From positions 1 through 13,719 of the forward strand of contig DAORJA010000023.1 in assembly GCA_035438805.1 (NCBI GenBank): a stretch of DNA of 13,719 nucleotides. The letters run 5' to 3'. The notes under the pieces were generated by a model. It had not been told where the DNA came from. It worked only from the letters and a program-made list of their open reading frames with translations, and did no database searches. Origin of the DNA: UBA922 sp035438805. GTDB lineage: Bacteria > Patescibacteriota > Patescibacteriia > Magasanikbacterales > UBA922. This document shows, piece after piece, positions 8,601 to 13,719 of this stretch (the first letter of the stretch is position 1; every line of letters begins with the position of its first letter). Position numbers and translations under genes: made by a program.

Positions 8601-9496
8601 TCAGAACCATTTCGAATAACTGCATCCCCATCATATAAGGTTGCAGGAACAGGAGCGAGCGCTGTCCATGTATTACTAGAAATAGAATATTTATAAAATC
8701 CAGTACTAAGACTACCCTCAAATACATATATTTCGTCATCAGAACCATTTCGAATAATCTTTGAACCATCGTTTACCCCAGTCTCCGGAAATGCTGGAAT
8801 TACGCTATCCCATGAATTAGCGGGAGTTGAGGTGCTGGTAAGCTGTACAATCGTACTACTTCCTGACCCTGACACAACAGTTTGCGAAAAAGTTCCGCCA
8901 GCAAAATCTGTATCACTTGTTTGAGTCGTAGATACACCAACCGGAATAAGGGCGATGCTCGATGATGCACTTACAGTTGATGATGCACTTGAATACCCAC
9001 TCCACCCAGTTTGATTCCCAGGATGCACAGGGGTCGACGTTGTTGCTCCCCCACTCCACGTAGACTGTACCCAGGTATACGTAGCAGCAAATACAGGTGT
9101 CGCATAGTCGCGAAATACCACAATACCCACATGGATAACTAGATAAAGGAAAAATAATTGCGAAAAAAAAGCAATTCGAAGTGGTCTAAATTCTTTTTCT
9201 CTCGCAATGGTTCGCAGATTGGTCCAGACAGTCACCTTACCTTTCATGTATGAAGGAAGTATAAGTCTGAATATAAGTAATGAAAAGGAAAAAAAATGCT
9301 TAATGTAATTTACAAAAACTTCCTTACGCAATCTTTGCAGACGACGCCTAGATGCAATGGTTTTTTTACCCTTACGAAGAGTACGATATGATTGTAATAG
9401 TTTTTCCCAATTCAAATAAACATCCAAAATATTATTTGATTGGTATGTGAAATCAGCCGATGGCGCAACTTTGAGTACTGACTTTCGTGACGACAT
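2639..9496 (-). CDS. Giant kelch-like and FN3 repeat surface protein (2285 aa)
   Basis: No specific function can be named; it looks like an exported adhesin or surface-layer type protein. Order of parts: basic N-terminus (1-60); an amphipathic or membrane-associated stretch (64-83, with Arg77 inside); a basic segment; a hydrophobic helix (108-128) followed by ATPVFA/ATYTW, a plausible signal-peptidase site after Ala137; a Ser/Thr-rich spacer (140-240); 13 kelch-like blades of 46 residues (about 243-832) with the pattern MIRNGSDNDIYVLRG...FYRYSISGNSW; two related beta-sandwich modules (about 834-1040) each ending TP-L---TL-Y; further beta domains (1043-1265) with the CTSNC motif; an FN3 domain (1266-1370); five more FN3-like domains (about 1374-1890); an acidic and Gly-rich linker within this series (1766-1803); a predicted helical linker (1894-1960); three last FN3-like domains (1963-2258); and a short basic tail. 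FN3 units carry TTYYY-type strands and SGN turns. No C-terminal anchor or sortase motif is seen, so it is either N-terminally anchored or released. It has its own promoter. The start is chosen as the first ATG after that promoter; no Shine-Dalgarno is present. A start at Met84 (9247) is possible. Confidence 0.87.
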   Translation of the reverse strand: MSSRKSVLKVAPSADFTYQSNNILDVYLNWEKLLQSYRTLRKGKKTIASRRRLQRLRKEVFVNYIKHFFSFSLLIFRLILPSYMKGKVTVWTNLRTIAREKEFRPLRIAFFSQLFFLYLVIHVGIVVFRDYATPVFAATYTWVQSTWSGGATTSTPVHPGNQTGWSGYSSASSTVSASSSIALIPVGVSTTQTSDTDFAGGTFSQTVVSGSGSSTIVQLTSTSTPANSWDSVIPAFPETGVNDGSKIIRNGSDDEIYVFEGSLSTGFYKYSISSNTWTALAPVPATLYDGDAVIRNGSDDEIYVFRAISGNFYRYSISGNSWTALSSAPGSGGAGTQMIRNGADDDIYLLRAGGQTSFYRYSISGNSWATLTAVPGTVGAGAQMIRNSSDNDIYVLRGNSQTSFYRYSISGNSWTTLTVVPGTVGVGAQMIRNSSDNDIYVLRGGGQTSFYRYSISGNSWSTLTAVPGAVAEGGDILRNGADNDIYVMQGNFTSNFYRYSISGNSWSTLTAVPESISYGAQMIRNGADDDIYVFGASFGDKLHRYSVSGNSWISSTQSNLTDVPGAVGLGAQMIRNGADDDIYVLRGGSTSTFYKYSISTNSWTTLASAPGTIGVGAQMIRNGSDNDIYVLRGNSQTSFYRYSISGNSWTTLTVLPGVVDDGGAMIRNGSDNDIYVIAGGATTTFYRYSISGNSWTTLAPTPGGINTGAKMIRNASDNEIYLTRGSGTTAFYRYSISGNSWTTLTVVPGGLTTGSQMIRNGSDNDIYVLRGTTSDFYKYSISGNSWTTLGQPPKSTIGVGAQMIRNGSDNDIYVLRGNSADFFRYRFNVLTYDTPGSYTSAVIDTSGNSGFGLIDFTSSTSFGTVLSVDVRAGDVVSPDETWTAWQTSVADGGNISALGNRRYVQYRVNLSTTNSSFTPSLSDITLGYFHFTSGSLISSPYNAGDSTNVVGGISWNATIATGTAVKFQLRTSANNSVYTAWAGPDGTDTTYFTNSNGDQDIPSIFNNGENDQWIQYQAFLESDGRYTPLLTSTTLTYVVNAPPDIHFVTSSPILQSNDGTVSVTYEVRDLDTASGFTPGYVVVDLQYCTSNCSSVGNEVWSTASTSTLTGNYGSLAVAGAEYTSYTMTWNPKVAYNNHYNGTDFKIRLLADDNEAANNSSNVESDIFTLDTKDPVVDFSIDARSNAPHQIIIDVTDDSVAGLMMKLSNDSDLSSDGVNASSGNWVSYVTTSTWNFSGLPTTMYYQIRDAYGNVSSNGAISSVATPNIPQNMVYRDVSNSDTSEWREFVAWGVVPIPTSGFKQYTVYRSTNGVSYSVLTTETDRSVNYFLDDSLDTNTTYYYKVVAEDNNDNISNYSTIISDIPDGQGGSDATPPTITNVTSTSVGTQSVTITWDTDELANSYVDYITAEGGDFSNAPSVGVSSMLDTASGLGKHTVVLTELAPNTTYYFQVRSFDAQGNEGMLGSAPNGFSFTTLLGPSISNVAVSNVINKKATITWTTDEVSDSYVHYSSDPSFSSSTLAGLAESVNDHSVIVSNLTPGTTYYYYVKSGVAEDKNIVDGVVEYYTFTSTADLEAPSIIFDSENDVAVSDSVINLSWITNEAATSTVEYGTSNSYGTFVSNDNYNTNHPFELEDLLPGTLYYLRIKSMDVNGNISSAIEFTALTIDTTDSSPPVITGVTTSVITDDEALIEWDTDEAATGQVHYGIASGIYDDTSDTVSTYNRAHAITLSGLSTSTEYYYIVVSVDSSGNSTTSTEYSFTTLEQLSEESEVELREETARAEGAAQGSATSVRSGGGGGTPIDRTAPVSRAVEVGNITSDAAVLTWASDEAGDSIVEFGVDTTYGQASVDLQDSVSHRVSLIKLDPETLYYYRISTADSSGNRSPFIEGTFTTLSTAADIESIVSSTPGSVLDEDAQNIFLLSIQKATDLIRSLSTQVDVSVLENTLTQQNKFIEDLSTLLPLPIIGGQPVTEIGSNYATISWTTDKLSNSLVAYAPANDFTSNNTYTQTVGDFLISTNEHSVEIRGLLPDTVYHYHVISRTPTGAETQSRDFTFKTKMEFSEVNSHRIDIVSPEEASFFWTSTLPTNSLVTYIPYRAGVLDVEAKKTFTKPNFSIEHMITVSDFEAGLIYDVELSGTDYSGNIISKTIKGFSTSKTDLAPLIFQIQTESSIIPGNKEKIQVIISWNTNELSTSRVFYRKGFAAESSSFDQSTVLDLGYVKKHIVVISNFESGQVYQFAVESTDSGGNTSMSKIITILTPQKEESVFQVIMNNVEDIFSWTRKLRR
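7000..8770 (-). repeat. Tandem 138-bp repeats encoding 13 kelch-like blades
   Basis: Within the giant gene a 138-bp unit (46 codons) is repeated about 13 times with the last copy incomplete. The segment coding for SWTTL...FYRYSISG recurs almost unchanged at 7977, 8115, 8253, 8391 and 8529 (exact 138-bp steps) and again at 7272. Between neighbouring copies starting at 7045 and 7183 I count a stretch of about 49 identical bases. One blade (the seventh) has a short insertion (ISSTQSNLTDVPG) and the twelfth differs slightly in length. Because 138 is a multiple of three, gain or loss of whole units keeps the reading frame. Confidence 0.93.
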
Positions 9497-9530
9497 GAAA
9501 AAATGGCTTATCGACGTAACTCATAGGCCA

Positions 9531-9559
9531 AGTATAGCAAAAAAAATAACTACACACAA
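9531..9559 (-). promoter_or_regulatory. sigma70-type promoter of the giant gene
   Basis: In the 94-nt gap after the permease genes, the minus strand carries TTGTGT (9559-9554), a 17-nt spacer containing a run of eight T, and TATACT (9536-9531). The same -10 hexamer is seen before yidC. The start would fall near 9525, giving a leader of about 29 nt with no Shine-Dalgarno sequence before the ATG at 9496. I see no convincing hairpin terminator for the ABC genes in this gap. Confidence 0.65.
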
Positions 9560-9590
9560 TGATTCGAGGCTGAAAATTTTGACAACAATA

Positions 9591-10823
9591 TTACTCCTTT
9601 CGAAGAGCTTCAATAGGATTAAGTATCGACGCTTTCCGCGCAGGATATAGTCCAAAAAACAATCCAACAGCAGTAGAAAATCCAAGTGCAAGCACTACTG
9701 CATACAATGGCACAGCAAAAACCCAATTAAGACCAACACTCGTTGCTACGAGATATATCAGATATGAAATCAACACTCCAAAAAATACTCCAACCAGCCC
9801 TCCGAGGAGGGTAAGAAGCATGGCTTCAATTAAAAATTGCAATAAAATATCTCGTGATCGGGCACCAAGTGATTTTCTGAGCCCTATTTCAAATGTACGC
9901 TCAGCAACTGTGACATACATGATATTTGTAATTCCAACTCCGCCAACAACCAGGGAAATACATACCAAAGCAATCAAAAGTAGGGTAATCCCACCGACAA
10001 CTGTCTCTAGTGTATCTCTAATTTCGTCCATGGTCGCCACTTCAAAATCATCTTTATCAGGATCAGTGATATCATGTCTTTCACGTAAGAGCATTTCTAC
10101 ATCCTCTTTAGTGGTTTCAAGCTGCGTCATGTCTATCACATGGGCATTAATGCCCATTACATAATCAGTGCCTAGCAAACGTTTCTGAAGTGTTTCAGTT
10201 GGTATATACACGACACTATCCATATCAAACCCAAATGAAGCACCCATAGGTTCCTGGACTCCCACAACCCGAAATGATTTTCCTTTGACAAAAATATTTT
10301 TACCAACCGCGATATCATCCCCAAAAAAATCTTCTTTTATTTTTGATCCAATAAACACCACTTGCGCAAGAGCCGCTTCTTCATCGGGTATATAGAATCT
10401 TCCTTCTGCAATTTTTACATTATCTACTTCAGCTGCATAGGCGCCATACCCAAACACTGTTACTGTCTCATTCTCTTCACGATATTTGATAACTTGTTGA
10501 CTCGTGACATAGCTGTATGCAAGAGATATGTTCGGATGTTTCATGATCGCCTCCATATCCGAATTTTTGAGAGTCGTAATAGTAATACCAGTCGACATAC
10601 TTGTTGCACCACCTTTTCCTGGAACACGTACCTCTACGTTAAGTGTATTTGGACTATAGATATCAAGTTCACCCAATACCATTGATTCAAGTCCCTTACC
10701 AGCAGACACAATAATCACGACTGATGCAATACCAATACCAAGCGCTATAACCGTAAGTATAGTGCGCATTTTTTGTCTCAGAAGTGCTCCTGATGCGATA
10801 GTAAATAAATCTTTTAACATCAT
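9591..10823 (-). CDS. MacB/FtsX-type ABC transporter permease (second of pair)
   Basis: The 410-residue protein has the MacB-type layout: a first membrane helix at about 21-41, a large extracytoplasmic domain (about 45-272), and three C-terminal helices (about 275-300, 330-361 and 372-393) forming the FtsX domain. Conserved landmarks are AERTFEIGLRKSLGAR (307-322), the coupling segment that contacts the ATPase, and GLYPARKASILNPIEALRKE at the very end, typical of the family. It is a paralogue of the permease just upstream, with the same architecture and shared segments such as the RHDI motif before the FtsX domain. It starts 9 nt after that gene, so both are co-translated and probably form a heterodimer on the ATPase dimer. 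Family members use ATP to drive movement in the outer domain rather than to carry substrate through the membrane; the substrate here is unknown. The first of two adjacent ATG codons (10823 and 10820) is used. Confidence 0.92.
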   Translation of the reverse strand: MMLKDLFTIASGALLRQKMRTILTVIALGIGIASVVIIVSAGKGLESMVLGELDIYSPNTLNVEVRVPGKGGATSMSTGITITTLKNSDMEAIMKHPNISLAYSYVTSQQVIKYREENETVTVFGYGAYAAEVDNVKIAEGRFYIPDEEAALAQVVFIGSKIKEDFFGDDIAVGKNIFVKGKSFRVVGVQEPMGASFGFDMDSVVYIPTETLQKRLLGTDYVMGINAHVIDMTQLETTKEDVEMLLRERHDITDPDKDDFEVATMDEIRDTLETVVGGITLLLIALVCISLVVGGVGITNIMYVTVAERTFEIGLRKSLGARSRDILLQFLIEAMLLTLLGGLVGVFFGVLISYLIYLVATSVGLNWVFAVPLYAVVLALGFSTAVGLFFGLYPARKASILNPIEALRKE

Positions 10824-10832
10824 AGATAGTAA

Positions 10833-12071
10833 TTATTCGTATCGTAATGCATCAATAGCATTCAGTCTGCTTGCGCGTCGCGCAGGTAAAATTCCAAACA
10901 TGAGACCAATTCCGACAGAGACTCCCCATCCAAGCACTATCGAGCCTGCAGTAATAACCAAATCCCAGGAATACCCCAATTTTTGAGCGACCGTTGCAAC
11001 AACCACAGAGATTAATACTCCCAAGATAAGACCGATCGTTCCTCCAACAAAAGTAATAACAACCGACTCGATCAAAAATTGAAGTGTGATTTGTCTTGAT
11101 GTTGCACCTACAGCTTTCCGGAGTCCGATCTCTCGTGTGCGCTCCTGTACTGTCGCAAGCATTATATTCATAATACCAAAGCCTCCAACAACCAAAGCAA
11201 TACTTGCAATTGCAACGAGGAAAAATTTAAGCGCATTAGTGATATTCGTGATCGCGCTCAATCCCTCTGCCATTGACCGTACTGAAAAATCAGCATCTTC
11301 ATCAGGTTTAATGTCGTGCCGGTCGCGCAATAACTGCCTCACAGCTTCCATAGCTCCATCCACATGTTCTGCTGTATCGATCTTCATTCTCACAAAATTT
11401 ACATGATTGATACCGAGCAATAATTTTTGCGCAGCACTCGCTGGGATAAATACCTGATCATCTTGATTTTGAAATCCTGAAACTCCACGTTGTTTCATAA
11501 CTCCAATCACTGTAAAGCTCACTTTGCCAATTCTAATACGTTTGCCAATAGCATCAACATTTCCGAATAATTCATCTTTCATTCCCGAACCAAGTACGAC
11601 GACATGAGCGAAGTTTTTTTCTTCATCACTAGAAAAAAATCTACCGACGGCAACTTCGGTATCTTCCACTCGAATATATGCAGCGCTCGTTCCTGTATAG
11701 TTCCCTCTCGTAGTGTAATCTTCTGCAGTAATAATATCATTACCCGTCACATATACAGTCAAGTCTTCAATACATGTGCAAGCTTCTTTGAGTATCGCCT
11801 CTCCATCTTCATTAGTAAGCGTTGTTACTACAATTCCAAGTGCTGATGCTGGAGGTCCATCCTGTTCTGAAGCCCCAGGGAGAACTACTACTAAATTCGA
11901 CCCTAGTCCCTTTACTTGATTAATAATAAGACTTTGAGCTCCAGCACCAACAGACATCACAATAATAACCGCCATGACGCCAATCACAATTCCAAGCATC
12001 GTCAAAAAAGATCGAGCTTTACTCCGAGCAATTATTTTTAGTGCATTAGTTGTGCTTTCCAAAAAATCCAT
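10833..12071 (-). CDS. MacB/FtsX-type ABC transporter permease (first of pair)
   Basis: The 412-residue protein begins with a cytoplasmic stretch and a helix at about 22-42, followed by a periplasmic/extracellular core domain (about 45-280) and an FtsX domain with helices near 282-304, 336-362 and 372-395. Landmarks are VVGGFGIMNIMLATVQERTREIGLRKAVGA (294-323, seen here in two parts) and PARRASRLNAIDALRYE at the end. The outer domain contains a CTC pair (98-100) absent from its paralogue. It follows the ATPase gene by 30 nt; this short gap has a GAGGG stretch, but it lies about 17 nt from the ATG, too far for a normal Shine-Dalgarno. The ATG at 12071 precedes a good family N-terminus (ALKIIARSKARSFLTMLGIVIG). 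The pair of distinct permeases recalls LolC/LolE, but the gene order and lack of an outer membrane partner fit the general MacB-like export or signalling group better. Confidence 0.93.
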   Translation of the reverse strand: MDFLESTTNALKIIARSKARSFLTMLGIVIGVMAVIIVMSVGAGAQSLIINQVKGLGSNLVVVLPGASEQDGPPASALGIVVTTLTNEDGEAILKEACTCIEDLTVYVTGNDIITAEDYTTRGNYTGTSAAYIRVEDTEVAVGRFFSSDEEKNFAHVVVLGSGMKDELFGNVDAIGKRIRIGKVSFTVIGVMKQRGVSGFQNQDDQVFIPASAAQKLLLGINHVNFVRMKIDTAEHVDGAMEAVRQLLRDRHDIKPDEDADFSVRSMAEGLSAITNITNALKFFLVAIASIALVVGGFGIMNIMLATVQERTREIGLRKAVGATSRQITLQFLIESVVITFVGGTIGLILGVLISVVVATVAQKLGYSWDLVITAGSIVLGWGVSVGIGLMFGILPARRASRLNAIDALRYE

Positions 12072-12101
12072 AGATACAAAAATTACCCTCGATCACTAAA
12101 C

Positions 12102-12827
12102 CTATTTCTTGAGTGCTGCACTCTCTCCTGCAAGCTGTCTCTGAGTAACTTCTTTATCATACTCAATAACACCATCCTTAAGACGGATAATACGTTTTGC
12201 ATGTTCGGCAGTATATTTTTCGTGTGTAACGAGGATAATACTATGACCTTTTTCATTCAAATCCTGCAAAATCTTCATAACTTGTAATCCTGACTTTGAA
12301 TCCAGGTTTCCTGTAGGCTCATCCGCAAAAATAACTTCTGGATTATTTACCAGTGCTCGCGCAATAGCGACACGTTGCTTTTCTCCTCCAGATAATTTGT
12401 TTGGAGAATACTGAAGTCTATGACCCAATCCCACTTGCTCTAGTAATTCAGTGGCGCGTGCGACACGCTCTTTCTTTGACACATCAGTATAGAGCAATGG
12501 AAGCATTACATTTTCAAGTGTTGTAGAGCGATTAAGCAAATTAAAGGCTTGAAATACAAAACCAATTTTTTTACTACGCATGATTGCAAGCTGATCATCA
12601 GAAAGTTTACTTACATCTTGTCCTTCAAAGAAAAAAGAACCTTCAGACAAAGTGTCGAGAAAGCCTAAGATATGCATGAGTGTAGATTTTCCAGATCCAG
12701 ATGGACCCATGATGGAGACAAATTCACCTTTATCAATATCAAAAGTTACCCCATGCAAAATTTTAGTAATCACTTCCTCATTCTCGTACTGTTTTTTCAA
12801 GTCTTTGACTTCAATAAGTTTTGGCAT
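12102..12827 (-). CDS. ABC transporter ATP-binding protein (MacB/LolD type)
   Basis: This 241-residue ATPase has all nucleotide-binding motifs: Walker A GPSGSGKST (41-49), Q-loop Gln93, signature LSGGEKQRVAIARAL (145-159), Walker B VIFADEP (165-171) with Glu170 as catalytic base, D-loop NLDS (174-177) and the switch histidine His202. The pattern HILGFLDTLSEG after Walker A and NLLNRSTTLENVMLPLLY after the Q-loop is typical of the LolD/MacB group that works with FtsX-like permeases. It powers the two permeases encoded directly downstream. The ATG lies 9 nt after the cca stop codon with no Shine-Dalgarno and no promoter I can recognise, so it is probably expressed from the cca transcript. Confidence 0.95.
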   Translation of the reverse strand: MPKLIEVKDLKKQYENEEVITKILHGVTFDIDKGEFVSIMGPSGSGKSTLMHILGFLDTLSEGSFFFEGQDVSKLSDDQLAIMRSKKIGFVFQAFNLLNRSTTLENVMLPLLYTDVSKKERVARATELLEQVGLGHRLQYSPNKLSGGEKQRVAIARALVNNPEVIFADEPTGNLDSKSGLQVMKILQDLNEKGHSIILVTHEKYTAEHAKRIIRLKDGVIEYDKEVTQRQLAGESAALKK

Positions 12828-12836
12828 AAGGCTATA

Positions 12837-13719
12837 TTAAAATTGTGTTCTTGCATCTTTTTTTTCCCATTCTTCAACATTCTGCATATAAGCATCTTTA
12901 ATGGAAAAAAAATATTCTTTTACTTTCTCATAATCATTCTCGACCAATCCATCAAGAATTGCATTTTCCAAAGCTTTTTTAATTTTTCCAATTGTAGGAC
13001 CGGCTTTGAGTCCTGTTAATTCCATAATCTCCTCACCGCGCACCGGTGATTGAAATGCGCGAAGTTTATCTTTTTCAGTTACTTCGGCAATACGCTTTTC
13101 AAGAAGATCATAATTTTTCAATCGTTTCTTCAGCTTGTATGGATTTCCTGTCGTAATATCACTTCGACAAAGTGTAAGCAAATCATCCAGCTTATCTTTT
13201 AGATTTACAATCAGACGTCGAACCGGACTATCAGTCACTCCATCATCCATAAGTGCAATCGGCTGCTGGTGCCAGCGGACCAGTAACGCCACATATTCAG
13301 TATCTCCTTTACTCATACGCAGCCTTCGACCAACATCTCGTACAATTTTTCGCCCCAGATGTTCGTGCATGTCAAATGCCCATCCACGTCCTGGGATAAA
13401 TGATTTGGTTCCTGGTTTTCCAATATCATGCATGAGGGCTGCAAATCGAAGCAGTGTGTTATCTGTTCGCTCAGAAATATTATCAACTACTTTAAACGTA
13501 TGTACGAGGTTATTCTTATGTTGATGACCATACAATTCCTCGACTCCATTCAATTCGCTTACCTCAGGAAGAAATTCATTAATCAATCCGGTCTGATACA
13601 AAATCCATAATCCGACAGATGGAGTAGGAGTGCCGAGGAGTTTGAAAAATTCCTCACACACCCTCTCTTTTGAAACAATCTTCAATCGTTCGCGATTGCG
13701 CGCGATTGCATCGTACGCT
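12837..13719 (-). CDS. cca: CCA tRNA nucleotidyltransferase, C-terminal part (5' end outside window)
   Basis: The frame is open through the window edge: before the TTG at 13685 it reads AYDAIARNRER, continuing into LKIVSKERVCEEFFKLL, the typical RNA-binding helix of bacterial CCA-adding enzymes. The apparent start at 13685 is therefore not real. Numbering from 13685, an HD domain follows with His62, the MHDIGKP motif (His86-Asp87), HEH (107-109), His139 and Asp176, and the end shows GEEIMELTGLKAGPTIGKIKKALENA (217-242, given in the family as a PGP-IG motif region). The full enzyme adds or repairs the CCA end of tRNA; the catalytic polymerase head (GxG...DxD) would lie outside the window, so a related poly(A) polymerase cannot be fully excluded. 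An HD domain in these enzymes gives phosphohydrolase activity. It is followed after 9 nt by the ABC ATPase gene, an unrelated function, suggesting a housekeeping gene driving a shared transcript. Confidence 0.9.
   Translation of the reverse strand, partial: AYDAIARNRERLKIVSKERVCEEFFKLLGTPTPSVGLWILYQTGLINEFLPEVSELNGVEELYGHQHKNNLVHTFKVVDNISERTDNTLLRFAALMHDIGKPGTKSFIPGRGWAFDMHEHLGRKIVRDVGRRLRMSKGDTEYVALLVRWHQQPIALMDDGVTDSPVRRLIVNLKDKLDDLLTLCRSDITTGNPYKLKKRLKNYDLLEKRIAEVTEKDKLRAFQSPVRGEEIMELTGLKAGPTIGKIKKALENAILDGLVENDYEKVKEYFFSIKDAYMQNVEEWEKKDARTQF

Noticed and set aside
7000..8770. Regular repeats resembling a CRISPR or satellite array
   Set aside because: The period is 138 bp, the whole unit is coding and in frame with the kelch-like pattern, and there are no short repeats with unique spacers.
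9537..9590. Possible terminator of the ABC genes using the run of eight T near 9540
   Set aside because: No stem precedes the T-run, and the run lies in the spacer of a good promoter.
9820..10164. Plus-strand open frame of 114 codons opposite the second permease
   Set aside because: It is the antisense of a conserved FtsX domain; composition is not protein-like and there is no promoter or ribosome site.
13683..13685. TTG start codon for the HD-domain gene, giving a complete 282-aa protein
   Set aside because: The frame stays open to the window edge and the upstream codons (AYDAIARNRER) fit the family, so the TTG is internal and the gene is cut by the window.

Overview
The window is a compact block of bacterial DNA in which every gene I can support lies on the minus strand. 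In transcription order (high to low coordinates) it holds: the C-terminal part of a CCA tRNA nucleotidyltransferase; an ABC transporter of the MacB/LolCDE type (one ATPase, two FtsX-like permeases); a 2285-residue surface protein made of kelch-like and fibronectin type III (FN3) repeats; a short YidC/Oxa1 insertase with a small SPFH (prohibitin-like) protein; a PP2C-type phosphatase; and the first 33 codons of the heat-shock repressor HrcA, cut by the window edge.

The style suggests a member of the Candidate Phyla Radiation (Patescibacteria, Parcubacteria-like): AT-rich DNA, short intergenic gaps, few recognisable Shine-Dalgarno sequences, a minimal YidC without a large periplasmic domain, a MacB-type ABC unit with no membrane-fusion protein beside it, and a giant FN3/kelch surface protein with a long basic N-terminus. 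This placement is inference from gene style. TGA is used as a stop codon (end of the giant gene) and I see no need to read TGA as glycine, which argues against the Gracilibacteria/Absconditabacteria code.

Layout: 13719-12837 is the cca 3' part, and the ATPase follows 9 nt later (12827-12102). Permease 1 (12071-10833) and permease 2 (10823-9591) follow with gaps of 30 and 9 nt, so the four genes look like one transcription unit. A 94-nt gap carries a good sigma70-type promoter for the giant gene (9496-2639). A 57-nt gap carries a second promoter, placed so close to the yidC start that the mRNA should be nearly leaderless. yidC (2581-1862) and the SPFH gene (1853-1233) are 8 nt apart, and the pair ends in a hairpin terminator whose loop contains the SPFH stop codon. 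The PP2C gene (1200-187) ends in a perfect 15-bp stem terminator. The -35 box of the hrcA promoter sits in the loop of that stem, and a CIRCE-type operator overlaps the -10 box and ends 1 nt before the hrcA start codon.

Functionally the block mixes housekeeping (tRNA CCA end, membrane protein insertion, heat-shock control) with envelope functions (ABC unit, giant surface protein). The most striking objects are the giant protein, whose 13 kelch-like blades are encoded by near-identical 138-bp DNA repeats, the reduced SPFH protein paired with YidC, and the interlocked terminator/promoter/CIRCE structure before hrcA. I found no CRISPR array, insertion sequence, tRNA or rRNA gene, and no clear sign of a defence system.
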